In this document: piece after piece, positions 11,223 to 24,093 of the stretch
How the letters are laid out: every line of letters starts with the position of its first letter
How positions within the stretch are numbered: the first letter of the stretch is position 1
DNA from: Powellomyces hirtus
Lineage: Eukaryota > Chytridiomycota > Chytridiomycetes > Spizellomycetales > Powellomycetaceae
Length of the DNA stretch: 64,000 bases
Direction: 5' to 3'
Assembly (NCBI GenBank): GCA_025526995.1
Contig: JAHLKG010000022.1
Coordinates: 310,001 to 374,000 of the forward strand
Position numbers and translations under genes: made by a program
Notes under the pieces: model-generated
Databases searched by the model: none
What the model was told of the DNA's origin: nothing
Seen by the model: only the letters and a program-made list of their open reading frames with translations

Positions 11223-12124
11223 CTACACACGACGGCCAAAGAGGTTGATGTTGGCGGTGTTGACCTGGGCTTGGCCAGGGGCAGCGGCCTTGGCTTTCTG
11301 CGCTCCGGCTGCCTTCTGGGCTTTTTGGGCCTTCTGTGCCTTCTGCGCCTTCTGCGCCTTTTGAGCTTTCTGGGCTTTCTGGGCTTTCTGGGCTTTCTGC
11401 GCTTTCTGCGCCTTCTGCGCCTTGCGGGCTTTTTGGGCTCCTCCGGCTTTCTGTGCTCCTCCAGCTTGCTGTGCTCCTCCGGCAGCGGCACCTCCAGCAG
11501 CAGCTTCTCCTGCGGCGACTTCTCCAGCAGCAGCACCATCAGCGGCGGCTCCTCCAGCGGCGGCTCCTCCGGCGGCAGGGGCAGCGGCACCGCCTGCGCC
11601 AACTTCGGTCTTGAGACAAGATCCGAAGCCTCGGTTGCCTCCGGCTTGTCGCACTTGCATCATGCACCCGCCAGCGGGGCATTGCAGGTCAGCGGGGACG
11701 GTGAAGGAGAAGTCTAGATAGAAGATTCGGTGGTAAGCACAAAAGGTACGAGATTTTTCAAAATCTTTTCAAGCAACTCACCATGAGACTTTCCAGTCGT
11801 TCCACCGGGAGCCGCCTTGTTGTTACCAGGTGGCTGCTGGGTGACAGTCGCCTGCGTGGTGAACGCCGTTCCAGCACCAGTGGTGTCGAAAGCAACCTGG
11901 AGGGGTCCGGCACCATCACCGTTCTGGATGAACCATTTCATGGTGACTTCCTGGCCCGGTTGGAGCTGGGTGGGTGCGCCGGCAGCGGCTCCCGCGGCGC
12001 CTCGGCCACAGTTGGCGCCGATTTGGGCAATTTTTTGGCTGATGGGCGCCGGTTCTTGCAGACGACCGTGGGCGCTGACGAGGGCGGCCGAAGCCAGGAC
12101 GAGAACGGCGGATGTATAGTGCAT
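11223..12124 (-). CDS. Egh16/MAS-like secreted protein with a Gln-Lys-Ala repeat tail
   Basis: Two exons, 12124-11782 and 11713-11223, give 277 residues. Residues 1-18 form a clear signal peptide, and the mature protein would start with His-Gly. The next ~140 residues match the Egh16/MAS appressorium-protein pattern as I know it: an early CGRG, PGQEVTMKWFIQNGDGAG, then PADLQCPAGGCMMQVRQ and GFGSCL with paired cysteines. After residue ~165 the protein becomes Gly/Ala-rich and then carries about a dozen consecutive Gln-Lys-Ala triplets before a short end. The family is linked to fungal surfaces and host contact, but its biochemical activity is not settled. An N-terminal His in a secreted protein could bind copper; that is speculation here. 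A TATAAAAG-like box lies on this strand about 95 bp upstream (plus 12217-12224). Confidence 0.8.
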
Positions 12125-12216
12125 TTCGGGGGGTTTGTGTGTGGGTGTGCGGAGAGTGGGTGAGGGGGGGTGGAGTTGTGTGAAGAGAACTGGAGGGAGA
12201 ACGAATCCCGACCCGC

Positions 12217-12224
12217 TTTTATAT
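12217..12224 (-). promoter_or_regulatory. TATA-like box of the Egh16-like gene
   Basis: The minus strand reads TATAAAAG about 95 bp before the start codon, a usual fungal TATA position for a strongly expressed secreted protein. The identification rests on sequence and spacing only. Confidence 0.5.
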
Positions 12225-13155
12225 CACTTCCCGCCCTACCACACCCATGTTGTTGCACATCCCGCTTCCCCCACTTGCGCGGTTTAACAGTATTCATTCA
12301 TTTCATTTCCCGAGACATGCGACCACGCGGACAAAAGTGGGGTCCTAACGTGCACAAGCCATCATCTAAAGGCAGCCTCGCATTCGCGTTTCGCGGGGCA
12401 CATTAGCAGCGCTACTACCCTCAATGATGCGCTGTTTTTGCCGTTAGCTGCATGCTTATTACTTCATTTGCGGGTGTTGCTGGGGGGTAATAGGTAGTGG
12501 GTGTTTTAGGAGTGTTTCATGCATGAAACACCGTGAGAGAACGGCGGCGCGTAACAAGTTGAATCACGTAAGCGGGGGACATTTTACATTGCTGTTCCTT
12601 TGTATAGAGCAAAGTGGGACAATTTTTGCTTATGTGGGTGAAGGAATACAGAGTCGTGCGAACGAGCAGATGATGTGCCGCATGCCCTTGTGGTATATTA
12701 TCTGTGATTTTGAAGACGTTCGGTGTGGTTTGCACGCGATTTTCTCTCAAAATCGACAATTATATGTTACAGAAACATTGAATCAATATGATGTCCTACG
12801 GTTTCTCCTCTTTGATTGCCATGCAGCAGAACTCCTGCCCAACATCAGATAGGATTTTTCTGTGTCACGCCCAGCATGACTCTTGTGCAGCAAGGGGTCT
12901 TCCATGCAACTGATCCATTCATGAGCGCTTGCGTCTCACAAACACCACCCCGCGAAAAACTAAATTGCGCTGCGGCACCTCACAAACAGATGCGATTCAG
13001 GCAACTGACGATGTGTAAATCTGAGCTGCAAATGGAGGTCGGACGAATTCTCCAAGCGTGCTCGAAACCTGCATCGACCAGTGCCAGGAGGATGGCCCTT
13101 GTGGAAAAGTGTCTTTTAGTTTATTTACGATCGTAAACCATGTATCCGTCATCCA
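12225..13155. other. intergenic, nothing recognised
   Basis: No coding family, RNA or repeat was recognised between the Egh16-like promoter and the tRNA. Short open frames on both strands lack protein-like composition. Confidence 0.45.
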
Positions 13156-13229
13156 GGTCTCTTGGTGTAGTTGGTTATCACATCTGTCTAACACACAGAA
13201 GGGCGCCAGTTCGAACCTGGCAGAGACCA
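13156..13229 (+). tRNA. tRNA-Val (anticodon AAC)
   Basis: A 74-nt cloverleaf without intron. The acceptor arm is GGTCTCT paired with AGAGACC plus discriminator A. The D arm contains TAGTTGGTTA. The anticodon stem TCTGT/ACAGA encloses the loop CTAACAC (anticodon AAC, valine). The T arm is GCCAG TTCGAAC CTGGC. A T-rich stretch a few bases downstream is a suitable RNA polymerase III terminator. Confidence 0.93.
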
Positions 13230-14514
13230 CGGACACTTTTTTTGCAATTTTTGCTCTTCCTCTGCTTGTGCCATAGTCGGCGGTGTACACTGAGATCTCC
13301 CAAGCCAAGCGAGGTTCAATTTGTCTGGATGGTATGACCAAGGATCCGGCGAAACAGGGGAATCCAATTTAGTCGCTCCAGGACATCTTTTAGAGCAACC
13401 GATATATGTATTCATCGGGTTCATCTCCGCGGGGATTAAGGCCGCCACCAATCTATATCGATACTATATTTGATGTGTCTGCAAATGAATTATGGAACCC
13501 GCGGGAAATGAAATGAAATGAAGGAAGCGGCACGCGTCAGATAATTCCGTCCATCAGGGGGTGGCTTTGCACAAGCGAGGGAGCTGGGCGCGTCGAGCCC
13601 TTCCTTTACGACTTACTGACTGACGAGAAAGGTGAGTTGAGGAGAGGGGCTAGTAAATTCGGAAAGGAATTAATGAAATTACCAATGAGTGAATACGTAT
13701 ATTCTATATGTATTCCGCCAAGAAATGGATATAGTCCCAGCCCCCTCGTAACTCTCCACCCCTTGCATCGTTTCACATCTTGTCCCTCCCTCCGTTTCGT
13801 CTCACAAACGATGGAGTGGAGCCATCTTTTCATTTCCCAATATCCAGCTCCAATTTACAGGAGTACAATGGTGCCACAAGCTCGTGGGAAAGGGTAGGGT
13901 TATTGGGAAGGGGGGAATTAGCCGAGGAAGAGAATGACGCGATGGAGCCGGAAACACACAACTGAACACATACAACTTGTCTAATCACCGACCCACCCAC
14001 TAAGTGGAACTCCATTGCGACTCTCATCGGGTCCCGCCTATTTTCAATTTTCATGCAGAGTGGATACGTGTTGCATATGGTGCGGCGCATACATCGATGA
14101 AAGGGGGATGGGCGCCCCGGGTTGCGAAATAAGGGGGTTGCGAAATAAGGGGGATACCCGGAGGGCGTGGATTTAACAACTGGGAGATACGGGTGGAATC
14201 TGCTGGCGGCGGCGGCGGTGGCAGACTGGCTCAAGCTGATACACACAGATATTAAAAAAAAAAAACAACGGTGCCCTTTTGTTGTGGTCAGGTTCACTTA
14301 TACTTAGAGGCGACCAGTCATCTCCCTGCGCACAAACCCAAAAACCCAAAAAGACACCAAACTCTTCCTTACCCAACCGACAACGCCTACGTTGACGTGT
14401 TGTTTTGGTCGTTTCTTGTGCACAAGGAGAGAAAGCAAAGTCCTCGGATCAACACTCCTCGAAACCCACACACTACACTACGCTGGATATCCTCCTCGCT
14501 TCATATCCACAAAA
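13230..14514. other. intergenic and 5' leader of the surface-protein gene
   Basis: No gene was recognised. At 14120-14150 there is a direct duplication of GGTTGCGAAATAAGGGGG. The last ~150 bp are the leader of the following gene. Confidence 0.45.
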
Positions 14515-15413
14515 ATGCACATTGCTGCTGTCATTCCAGTCGTCATCGGGACGTTACTGTGCTCGCTCATCGGATGCGATTCCCAGCCAGTAAACCGAAT
14601 CGAGAAGCGCATGGTCACCGTATGGTCAGAAGTTACAACTACGACAACAGCCACAATCACAAGCACACTGGCTGTGGCTAGTCTTCCATCGACTGTCACG
14701 TTCTTCCCCATCGTGTCAGGAGTCAATGATCGACAGGTAACGTGTCTTTCGCGCGTGGACCCCGTTGCTTCTGTGCGCGCAAGTCTCTTTTATTAACGGT
14801 GTAAATGCTGTTCTTTTTGTCTCATCAATAGGCTACGGTGACCGCACCAGGAATACCTGCAACACCGACCGTCCCAGCTGTGCCGGTGCCGACGGCCACG
14901 GGACGCATCGAGAACGAGCTCCCGCCGGGTGGTGGTCAAGCTTCTGCGAGCACTCCTACAGAGCCCCAGGCCACCGCTGCACCACCACCACTACCACCAC
15001 CACCACCAAACCCAGCAGCTTCCCCAGCACAAGCACCTGCACCGGCAGCATCCGCACCACCAGCTGCCGAACAACCCCAGCAACCCAGGCCCGAAGCACC
15101 GCAACAACAAGCACCGGCGGCAACAGAGCCAACATCCCCCTCATCTTCCGCGCCAGCTGCCGAATCCTCAAGTGGAATGCACGCGGGACAAAACAAATTG
15201 AACGTTATCCCCGGCGGAAACGCCAAAGCCAGCGCCACCGCCCTCGAAGAGAACAAAGAAGGAGGGGAGGGGGGAGAAGAAAAGAAGGAAGCGCCTTCAA
15301 ACACCCTGCTCAGCGTAGGCGGCACTGGAGGTTTTGTCGTCGTCGCGGGGATGGCAGTCGGATTCTGGTACTACAAGAGTCCGAGGAGTAGGATTGCTAG
15401 GTTGAAAGTTTGA
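14515..15413 (+). CDS. predicted single-pass surface protein, Pro/Ala-rich ectodomain
   Basis: Two exons, 14515-14736 and 14832-15413, give 267 residues. The N-terminus is a signal peptide (hydrophobic AAVIPVVIGTLLCSLIG after Met-His), followed by a Thr/Ser/Val-rich segment and then a long Pro/Ala/Gln-rich stretch with proline runs. A hydrophobic segment near residues 238-255 (GGFVVVAGMAVGFWYY) is followed by basic residues, fitting a type I membrane protein with a very short cytoplasmic tail. The layout resembles mucin-like fungal wall-stress sensors (Mid2/Wsc class), but I see no WSC cysteine domain, so the function is not assigned. It could also be a wall-anchored or adhesive protein. Confidence 0.72.
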
Positions 15414-16925
15414 AATGACAAGAAAAAAAAACAAAGCTCAAAAAACATAGGGAAAGGTTCTCATAACATCCCCGCCCCTGTTTCTCCCATTGGCAGAGTT
15501 TAGGATATTTTGCCCCGCCTTGTACATATCATTTCCCTCCGTCCCATTCCACCGCATGATTGCTCTGAATCGATCAGCCCTGTATATATTTTCATACCTG
15601 GCCGCATTGTGATATCTATTCAGGCAATATTCATTTCGTTCCATCGTGCATTATGTTGCTGATTGCGTGGCATGTACTCCTGCGGGTTTCTCGCTGGTGG
15701 GATGAGCAAGCGAGTTGCAGTTAAACATCCGGTGCCGGCGTTGCTCCTGTTGTCTGCCGCATAGCACCGTCACTTTTCCTTTCTGCATCGCTTTGCCTCT
15801 CACAGGAAGGTAGAGAATGACCCATCAAATGGCACTTTCACAAAGACGATCACCTCACGCCAGAGGCTCCTTAGTTGGAACAAGCCACATCTGTCAACGC
15901 GTTCTGCACTTGTGGCTGGGTAGTTTATGCTCGTAGATCACGTGGAAGATAGCATGTGACTTTTGGGCCGATACTGAATGCAGGATCTTCATTTGGCTGC
16001 GCGAGATGCATGATTGATTGAGAAGCAACCGCCCCCCCCCCCCCAACGGCAAACGGGCAGCCTGGCCGCGCTGAAAGTCGAAAGCAGCCAAGACAAGGCC
16101 GACATCATCTGCGCAAACCCACTCGCTGTCTAACGTAAAGTAAACCCAACTACAAACGATTGCCCACTCGGGTGCTTGCCTTTACAACGTTTCCGTTTGG
16201 TAAGTGTGTCTCCTGTATGACTGAGTGACCATGCGTACTGTGGGAACATGGGGGCCGGGAAGGGAAGAGGAAAAGACACGTTGCGGTATCATTATCCCTC
16301 ATGAATTGTCTGGTGGCCGATGTGCCTGGCCCTGGTTTGGTTGCTTGCGGTCGATTCTGTATCAAGAGGGTGCATGCAATCTAGTATTTCCGCCGACCAA
16401 AACACGCTTCTTCCCCCTCGTCGTTTGGGTCAGTTGGTTGGCTTGCTGCACTGCCTCTCATCTCCGCCCTTCCCACGCACAGTCTCCCTCTCCACACAGA
16501 GCCGTTGCCTGAGCGATATATACTCACGTAGTCCTTCGCAGGTGCTGAACCCTCGTGTCCGAGACGACCCGTGTCGAGCATTGGCGCCTGTTGCTACCTG
16601 CCCGGCGCGCTCCATCTGTAATTGCCATCAACAGCGAGCGAGGATTTGACATCTTTTGTCTGCTCTCAGCCTTTGCGGAATTGAGAGTTCTGCTGCGGAA
16701 CCCAGCTGCAACTTGTCGTCAACGTATGTTTGTGTTGAGATACTGGAAAAACTGATCATGAAACGCTGTCATCACCAACCGGATCTCGATTCCGTTTTTC
16801 AGTATATTTTTTTTTCTACATAGCTTTCACACAACCGGTTGAGGCGCGGTCAGCCTTCGTAGAGCGTCTTCGTTTAGAAACCCTCGCCATCTTGTTTCTC
16901 TTGTCTCCTTACTTTCCCGAGCGGA
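15414..16925. other. intergenic, nothing recognised
   Basis: No gene was recognised. A run of about 14 C residues occurs near 16031-16044. The part after 16,800 is T-rich and looks like promoter and leader of the F-box/WD40 gene. Confidence 0.45.
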
Positions 16926-19900
16926 ATGCTCCCTCCTGCAGCCTCGTCAAACCGAAATCGAGCAACTACCCACTCTCCCGCTACAGCTTTTACGCAGGCG
17001 CTCTCCTCGGCGGGGACATTCGGCTCCATCGACAATAATACCCCGGTGCCTGTCGTCACCACAACTGCGGTACCCACAGCTTCTTCGTTACGGGGAAACC
17101 CATCGAGGCTCGACTCGGACACTTTTGGTAGGTTTCTCGATTGATTGAACCCATCAAATTGTCAGGACGTCTTGAAAACCCCAAAGGATGATCTTGCTCA
17201 CACATCGCATTCGCCATTTCTGCGGGTTTTTTTTTTCCTTTTATAGGCAAAGTTGCCGCCGCCCCTCTTGTCTCACAGATTGCGCTCGCTCCTCGGCAGG
17301 TTGTAACGACCGTCGTCACAACTACAACCACTCGGACCACAGATTTCCCGCCTCTTCACTTACCACCGGCACCTCAGCGCAGCCGGTTCGACCGTGAGAC
17401 TTACCCGCTTGCCAAGACACCGACCCCGGCGGCTTTGAAAAAGTTCTCGTTTGATTTGCACGGTATTCCCACGAGTATCTCCGAGCTGAACGTGGAAGGT
17501 GAGCAACAAGGCTCGACACCAAAGGTGAGTGTGGCAACGCGTAGGAGTCAATCTGTTTCATTGCCACCAATGTCGTATTGATCAATATCCTGGCAACTGT
17601 GCAGAAAACTACATTACACGGTAATCGTCACCACCGCATCATCAGCAGGCCAGCATCCCCTGGTCCCACGCCTACGCACACATACCCGCCGTCGGCACAA
17701 GTGGCTGAGAGCCCGCTGAGCCACATCCCACGCAAACGAGCGATATCTCCGGAACAATCGTCGTCCATGACTGCTTCCACTGTTATGCACGAGCGCAATC
17801 TGTCATTCTCGTCTTTGACGGCTTCTTTGCAAGGCGCACGAGCACCCAAACGACGCGGGTCAATTGGCGCATCTTCTTCATCAGCCGCGTCGTTTGCTGC
17901 CCGTAGCGCAACAAACGAAATCCAGAACATCACGTCGGCTAAACCACATCTAGCGGGAGGACCTATCTCCATTCCCCTCACGCCGTACCCGGAAGCAAAT
18001 CCCGTACATATACCCGGCGCAGGCCCCAATCCAGAATCTGGGATGAATGACATATCCGCGGTCAATTTACCGAGCCCTACGGCATCACCCACGCAAACTG
18101 CCTTTTCCAACGAAATATTTGACGATCTACCGCTGGCCACCATCAATCGCATGGTTGGCCAAGCCCAACAGGATCAGCCGCTTGGCGTGTCCACTGTCGC
18201 GGAGCGATGGCCTTCTTCCATGGAGATATCTCCAGAATTTGCTGCGTTGCCGGCCCTGGGCGATATCCCTCACATCCTTACTACCTTCGATACCCTCCCC
18301 ACCCCGCTCAAGTCCTATTTGCTCCTGCAAATCCTTCGCAGATGTCCGTTTTCTACATTGCAATTTGTCTCGTCACTGATTCTTCCGAGCTTGAAGCGCG
18401 ACTACATTGGGTTGCTACCTGTCGAGCTTGGTTATCAAGTGCTACAATACCTTGACCTCAGATCGTTGGGTCGCTGTGCTGCGGTGAGCAAGAAATGGAA
18501 GCACGTTGTAGATGGGGACGGTGCCGAGGTCGCCGTCTGGAAAAAGCGTCTGATGTGTGAAGGATGGTACGACGAAAGTGAGGTTCGAGAAGAGGTCACA
18601 CCTGTTCACAGTGTTGCTCGACGGCGTCGCAACACGGACGCAATGGAGGACAGTGGCGATGAGGAACCTCTTCATTTGATGCAACCGCGGCCGATAAACG
18701 GAAAGCAAGCCCGCAATGACTGGCCGAATGACTGGGCTGAATATGGATCCTTGCTGCACGAGTCCCGCCGACCCACCGAATCGTTCTCTGAAGGACTGGA
18801 GGTACCCCCAAATCTGTATAAGAACTTATACCGGCGGCACCACCTTATCCGTCAAAATTGGTTTCATGGGCGGTACAAACACATTTCATTCCCCGGTCAC
18901 GCGTTCAATGTAGTTACTTGTCTGCAATTTGATGCTGACAAGATCGTGTCGGGTTCGGACGATCAGACGATACACATCTACGATACCCGCACTGGAGAGC
19001 TGAAAAAGCGGCTCGAAGGCCACGAAGGTGGCGTCTGGGCATTGCAGTACTGGAACGATGTGCTAGTGTCAGGCTCTACAGACCGCACCGTTCGCGTGTG
19101 GGATATGGAAGCTGGCAAATGCACCCATCTTTTCGAAGGCCACACGTCCACTGTTAGGTGCTTGATCATTATTATTCCACACAAGAACCACGAGACAGGA
19201 CGCATGGAACCGGATGTGCCTCTTGTTGTGACAGGGTCTCGCGATGCCACATTGCGAGTTTGGCGTCTGCCCCACCCGAAGCGCGACGATCCATGGACTC
19301 CGGCAAGTGGGGCCTCGTCACCTGTTACAGACAGCGCAACGGCCAATCCGTTTTTCAGACACGTTTTGAGCGGACACAGCAACTCTGTCCGCGCCATTGC
19401 TGGTTATGGAAATACGCTTGTCAGTGGAAGCTACGACTCGACGGTTCGGATATGGAACCTTGGTACTGGAGCCGTCAAGTTCACCTGTCGCGGTCATCGG
19501 GAGAAGGTTTACAGCGTTGGGTACAGCCACGAGCTCAAGCGTGCTGTCAGCGGTAGCATGGACGCTAGCGTCAAGATATGGTGCACACAGACCGGTACTC
19601 AACTGTTTAATCTTGAAGGTACGTTGTGGAATGCGCTGTGGGCGTTTGATTGCAGGCAACGATGACTAAGATGTTGTTTTGTTTGTTTTCCTGATCAGGT
19701 CACACTTCCCTGGTTGGGCTCTTGGAGCTGTCACCTCAGTACTTGGTCTCAGCTGCGGCAGATGCTACTCTTCGCGTGTGGTCACCCACGACTGGTCAAT
19801 GCCTGGCCAATCTTACTGGACACACTGCGGCCATTACATGTTTCCACCACGATCCACGACTGAACCGAATTGTGTCGGGCTCGGACGGAGGTGTCAAGGT

Positions 19901-20474
19901 CTGGGAGTTGAGCTCGACTGGCTATGGGTCCGGGCAGCCTCCACCTGGTGCACCTTTTGGTCCTTCATTGGCATACACTCAAGGTCCCAACGGTCCACAG
20001 CCCGTTCATGGCCGCTTTATCCGAGACCTTATCAAGGACGTCCAGGGGGTCTGGCGCGTGCGGATGGACGAACAGCGGCTGGTGTGCGCCGTGCAACGTG
20101 ACGGCGGACGTACGTGGTTTGAGGTGCTGGACTTTACTGAAGGCCTGGAAGCCGGCGTCAAAGTGGAGGGACCTGGTGACCGCAGCGCGCCCGATATCGA
20201 AACCGATGACCCGCACTATGCGACCGGTGACAGCGACGAAGAGGAGGCCGAGGAAGAAGATGACGATGAAGGTGACGATGACGACGATGATGACGAGGAC
20301 GGAGGCGCCACTGGTGCAGAGCAAAGCGAGAACGCTCCCGGGTCAGAAACGGACCCGATGCTCGTCGAATCGTTTGCGACTGCTGTCTCTTCCTCCTCTG
20401 CGGCACAATCTCACGAAAGTGGGAGCCCCCGAGACCTCGAGATGTGGGAACAAAGAACAAATAACTACCCTTGA
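16926..20474 (+). CDS. CDC4: Cdc4/Pop1-like F-box and WD40 protein (SCF substrate receptor)
   Basis: Four exons, 16926-17127, 17247-17524, 17605-19618 and 19699-20474, give 1,089 residues. The N-terminal Thr-rich block followed by YPLAKTPTPAALKKFSFDL is typical of fungal Cdc4/Pop proteins. An F-box lies near residues 428-475 (LPVELGYQVLQYLDLRSL). At least seven WD40 repeats follow from about residue 570, with clear GH...WD spacing (for example LVSGSYDSTVRIWNL). Members recruit phosphorylated substrates, such as cell-cycle inhibitors, to the SCF ubiquitin ligase. The last ~100 residues are an acidic tail with a run of aspartates. The exon 3/4 junction joins LEG to HTSL in frame within a WD repeat, which supports the intron. 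Confidence 0.92.
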
Positions 20475-21088
20475 AATGTTGCATGCATCTCAATCCCGTC
20501 CCGTAATCTATTCAACAAATATTCAGTTCTCTGTGTCCTTCCAAAACACCCTAGTAGATCTTTCAGGTCAACGAGGGGTCTGTTGCGCTGACCCGAATCC
20601 CTGCTTATCGGCTTGGCTCAAACCCACTGCTGCTTGGTTTGCTGTCTGGCCTTTTGGAAAGACGAAAGAAAGAAACCTCAAACCTTGGAGAAAAGAAAGA
20701 AAAAACCAAAACAGCCCCTCCTCGCTCTCGCAGGGTGGTAAGGAAACACAGGTGCTCGTTGCCTGCGCCTCCCCCATAATCGATTCGGAATGTTTTGTGA
20801 TGTATATAGATATTTGGTTTGTGTGTATGGTGTTGCCCCTCTTCTCGCGTTGTCTCTCTTGGGAAGGCGGGCGGGCACACGTTAATAAAGAACAGAAACT
20901 AAAAAATATAACAACAAAAAAAGCAAGGACGAGAGCCCGATTGCTACTGCCTTGTATAAATCAGCAAAAAAACAACAAACAGAAGAAACAAGATAAGACT
21001 AATGGAAGCGGGAGGAAGGAGGGCAAAGAGGTGGGAGGGGTGTATGTCTGCAATCTGCAACCTGCAAATTTTTTTTTCCCGACCGCCA
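20475..21088. other. convergent 3' spacer
   Basis: The 3' ends of the F-box/WD40 gene (+) and the SANT/JAMM gene (-) face each other here. The sequence is A-rich and purine-rich, with A runs near 20890-21000. No other gene was recognised. Confidence 0.5.
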
Positions 21089-24000
21089 TCATTCAATTTC
21101 TCCCTTCCCAGTTGGAATTTGCGCAGGAAGAGCACCGACCACTATCGTGGACGCGGCGGTAGGCGTGATGCTGATGGTGCTACTGATGCTGTTATTGTTG
21201 TTGATGTTGTTGTTGATGATGGAGTTGGAGCAGCTAGCAGTTCGCGTTACCCGCGCCGCGTCCGCAATCGCCAATTCCGCCAAGAGGGTGTTGAGCGCAT
21301 CGTCTACCGGGACATACCCACCACCACCACCCGCAGCAGCAGCCGCAGCAGCAGCAGAGGGCGCGACGGCGGCAGCGGGATGTTTGGTGTCCTGCTGCAA
21401 TGTTCCATTTCCATCCGAGTCGTGCGGCTGCTCTCCCTGATATTGTTGTTGTTGATCATCACCACCACATCCCCATGCACCACTCTCCTTTCCCACGAGC
21501 CACAGCCTGAGACTGCGTTCCAGTTTCTGGGCTTTGGTAATCACGACCGCCGCCGTCCGTTTCTTATTCGTCGTCGTCGGCGTCGTCGCGGGGGATTGCC
21601 CAATGTCTCCCTCCAGGTGCGCGTGCGCCTCCCGCTCACCCTCTGTTCCATCCCCATTCGCATCCACATCCACATCCACATTTTCCACGCGCCACGGCGC
21701 CCCAAACACGTGCCGCTCCATATCATACCGCGCCGCCGCATACGTTCGAATCAGAGATACCATCTTGTCCACTTCCGCGCATTCAATGCCGCGTGTGCGC
21801 GCCAGCGTGTGGCCCGTGAGGCGCGCGACGAGTTTGCGCGGGTTTTGCGGGGTTGCGGCCGACGGAGGCGGGTGGTGCGAGGTGGTTGCCGAGTGGCTTG
21901 CGGGATGGGACGCGGTCTGGGGAGAAGGCACAATGAACCACGTCAACTCGGACTGCGCGGTCGGGAGATCGGGGGCGTAGGGGCCACAGATGCCGCCTAG
22001 GAAGGGACGTCTCCTAAGTGGTGGTGTCGTGGTGGTAGTACTAGTACTAGTAAGAGTTGTTGCCGTAGTGTCAAGTGTCGTGTCCTGTGGTGTGGTGACA
22101 GGTTGCCGGGTTTCAACGAGATCACAAAACGCCCTCTGATGCATTTCCTGGGTCTCGCAGTCAATGCGACTCGGGTTGGTCGCAAACACGGGGTGGGAAT
22201 GGTACCACCCGACAATGGCCAGCCCGCTCTGTTCGGCAGTCGCGAGCGCCGCCGCGATGGATTCCTCCGAGGCTTCCACCGAAATGCTCGCATCGTCAGG
22301 CGGGCCGCTGCTTGTGGTTTCAGTCGCCCGACTCGACTGTGAGGCGCCGTCCGTGTTCGTCTGGGGGGTGATTTGGGTGCTGGTTTTTTTCCGCGTCGCT
22401 GGAATCGAGGTGAGAATGTTGCATTCATTCGTGGTCGGGTCGTAGGTTCCCGCCAGGAGACCGACAACCTCCGTGTCGAGGAGGTGCGAGTGGAGGTCGA
22501 TGATGGCGATGGCGGTGGTGGTGGCGGTTAGGGTGTAGGGTTGGGTCGAGAGGCCTGTGGTGGGGTCGGTGCGGAAGGGCGGGCAGGGGAGGAGGTCGTA
22601 GCCATCCCTGACAAACAAAAAAGAAGGATTAGACAAAAAGGATATAGTGCGGTGACCAAAAAAATAATTAATAGCGGGACGTGTCAACTTTACTCGGCGT
22701 ATTTGGTGTTCTGATGTTTATTCCGGGTGGTGATTTCGCGGCGCGGGCGGTTCCGCGAGTATTCCGTTTTGCCGTCGGTGCCAACGTGAATGCCGAGGGT
22801 GGAGATGATGTCGGCGGTGCTGGGAGGGCCCGTTGTGGGGGTCGGGGTTGGCGTGGTGGTAGTGTGGGGTGTGGCGGTAGTGGTGACTTCTTCTTTGCGT
22901 TTTTTACTAGAACCAAAAATTAAAAACAAAACGGGGGGGGGGAAGGAGGGGGGGGGGGGGGGAATAAACGTAAAGACCACGACCAAAGCAATGCAACGCG
23001 CAATTGACGAGTATCACAGACTTACGCAGCCGCACTCCCACTCCTCTCCTCCCCGCCTCGTTTCCCACTCACGGTCTTCTCACTCGTTCCCTCCTTGGTC
23101 AGATCCTCCAAAGTAAGCTCTCTCGCTTCGGGCGGCAGCGTGGTACTGTCCCTCCGTTTGGCGCTTTTCAAATAGGGTCGCACTGCTGCCGATTCCGGGT
23201 TCAAGGGGTTCCCGCTGAGGGTGTGGCCGGCACCTGATTCTCTGACCTTGTCGGGCAAAGCTTTGTTGTCGAGCCAGAGATGGATGAAATGCTTTTGGGC
23301 GTGGGATTTGACCCCGTCGCGCAGGCGCGTGCCAATGTGTTTGGTCAGCTACGAAAAAATACGCAAAATTTAAAGGCAGAATTAAACGAAGGATACAGAG
23401 CAACAGGGTTTTTGACTTTTCACACACAACATACATCATCCCACTGCCGTCCATACATGTCCAGCCCTTCAAGGAACAGAGCCTCTTCCGCGTCCGTCCA
23501 TTTGCCCTGGATGATGTGGGACGGGGTGATGGGCGTGGTGGGTGCGGGTATGAGTGTGTGAGGTGGTTGGTGGGGTGTGTGCGGGAGCGGGGGTGTGATT
23601 TTGGTGGGCACGCTTCCTTCCGCGGCAGGTGCGGCCGTGAGGGCCGAGTCGAGGGGCGTGGGCGGGAGAGGGATGGTTGGGGTGGGAGGGTGAGATGCTG
23701 GGGTGGGCGCTTTGGGTTTGCGCCCGCGTTTGGCGGGAGGGGGAACTGTGGTTGATTTGGCGCCTGGGGACAAAATAAAATAAACAAATACCAACACAAA
23801 TACGAGCACATCTCCATCAACCAACGCAGATTTTGGCAGAAGATCTACCACGTCGCTAGAAACCTCATAACTCCCCAACCCTCACCTCTCTTCCCCTTCT
23901 TGGGCCTCTTCATCATGACATAATCATCATCATCACTTTGGTCCTTGAACGCATGGGCGTCGTCTTCCCAGTACTCATCGGCGAGGCCGCCCATCATCAA

Positions 24001-24093
24001 GGTAGTGTCCTGGTGGTTGAAGGCGTTGAGTTCGTGTTGGAGGGACCGTGCGAGGGCTTCGTCCAAGAGTTGCTGCTCGTGGGGAGTCGTCAT
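21089..24093 (-). CDS. SANT and JAMM/MPN+ protein (MYSM1-like deubiquitinase)
   Basis: Five exons, 24093-23886, 23763-23435, 23348-23026, 22906-22694 and 22607-21089, give 863 residues; every junction keeps frame. A Myb/SANT domain at about residues 160-205 reads GKWTDAEEALFLEGLDMYG, then VKSHAQKHF. An MPN+ domain starts near residue 385, with the catalytic Glu around 404 and the zinc motif around residues 494-507 (H-S-H-P, seven residues from the second His to Ser, then two to Asp). All JAMM residues are intact. SANT plus JAMM is the architecture of MYSM1, a histone H2A deubiquitinase. I see no SWIRM domain between them; that stretch is Thr/Pro-rich. The N-terminus is acidic with a basic nuclear-signal-like patch (KRPKKGKRG). 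The C-terminus has Asn and Ala runs and could hide a further intron. Confidence 0.85.
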
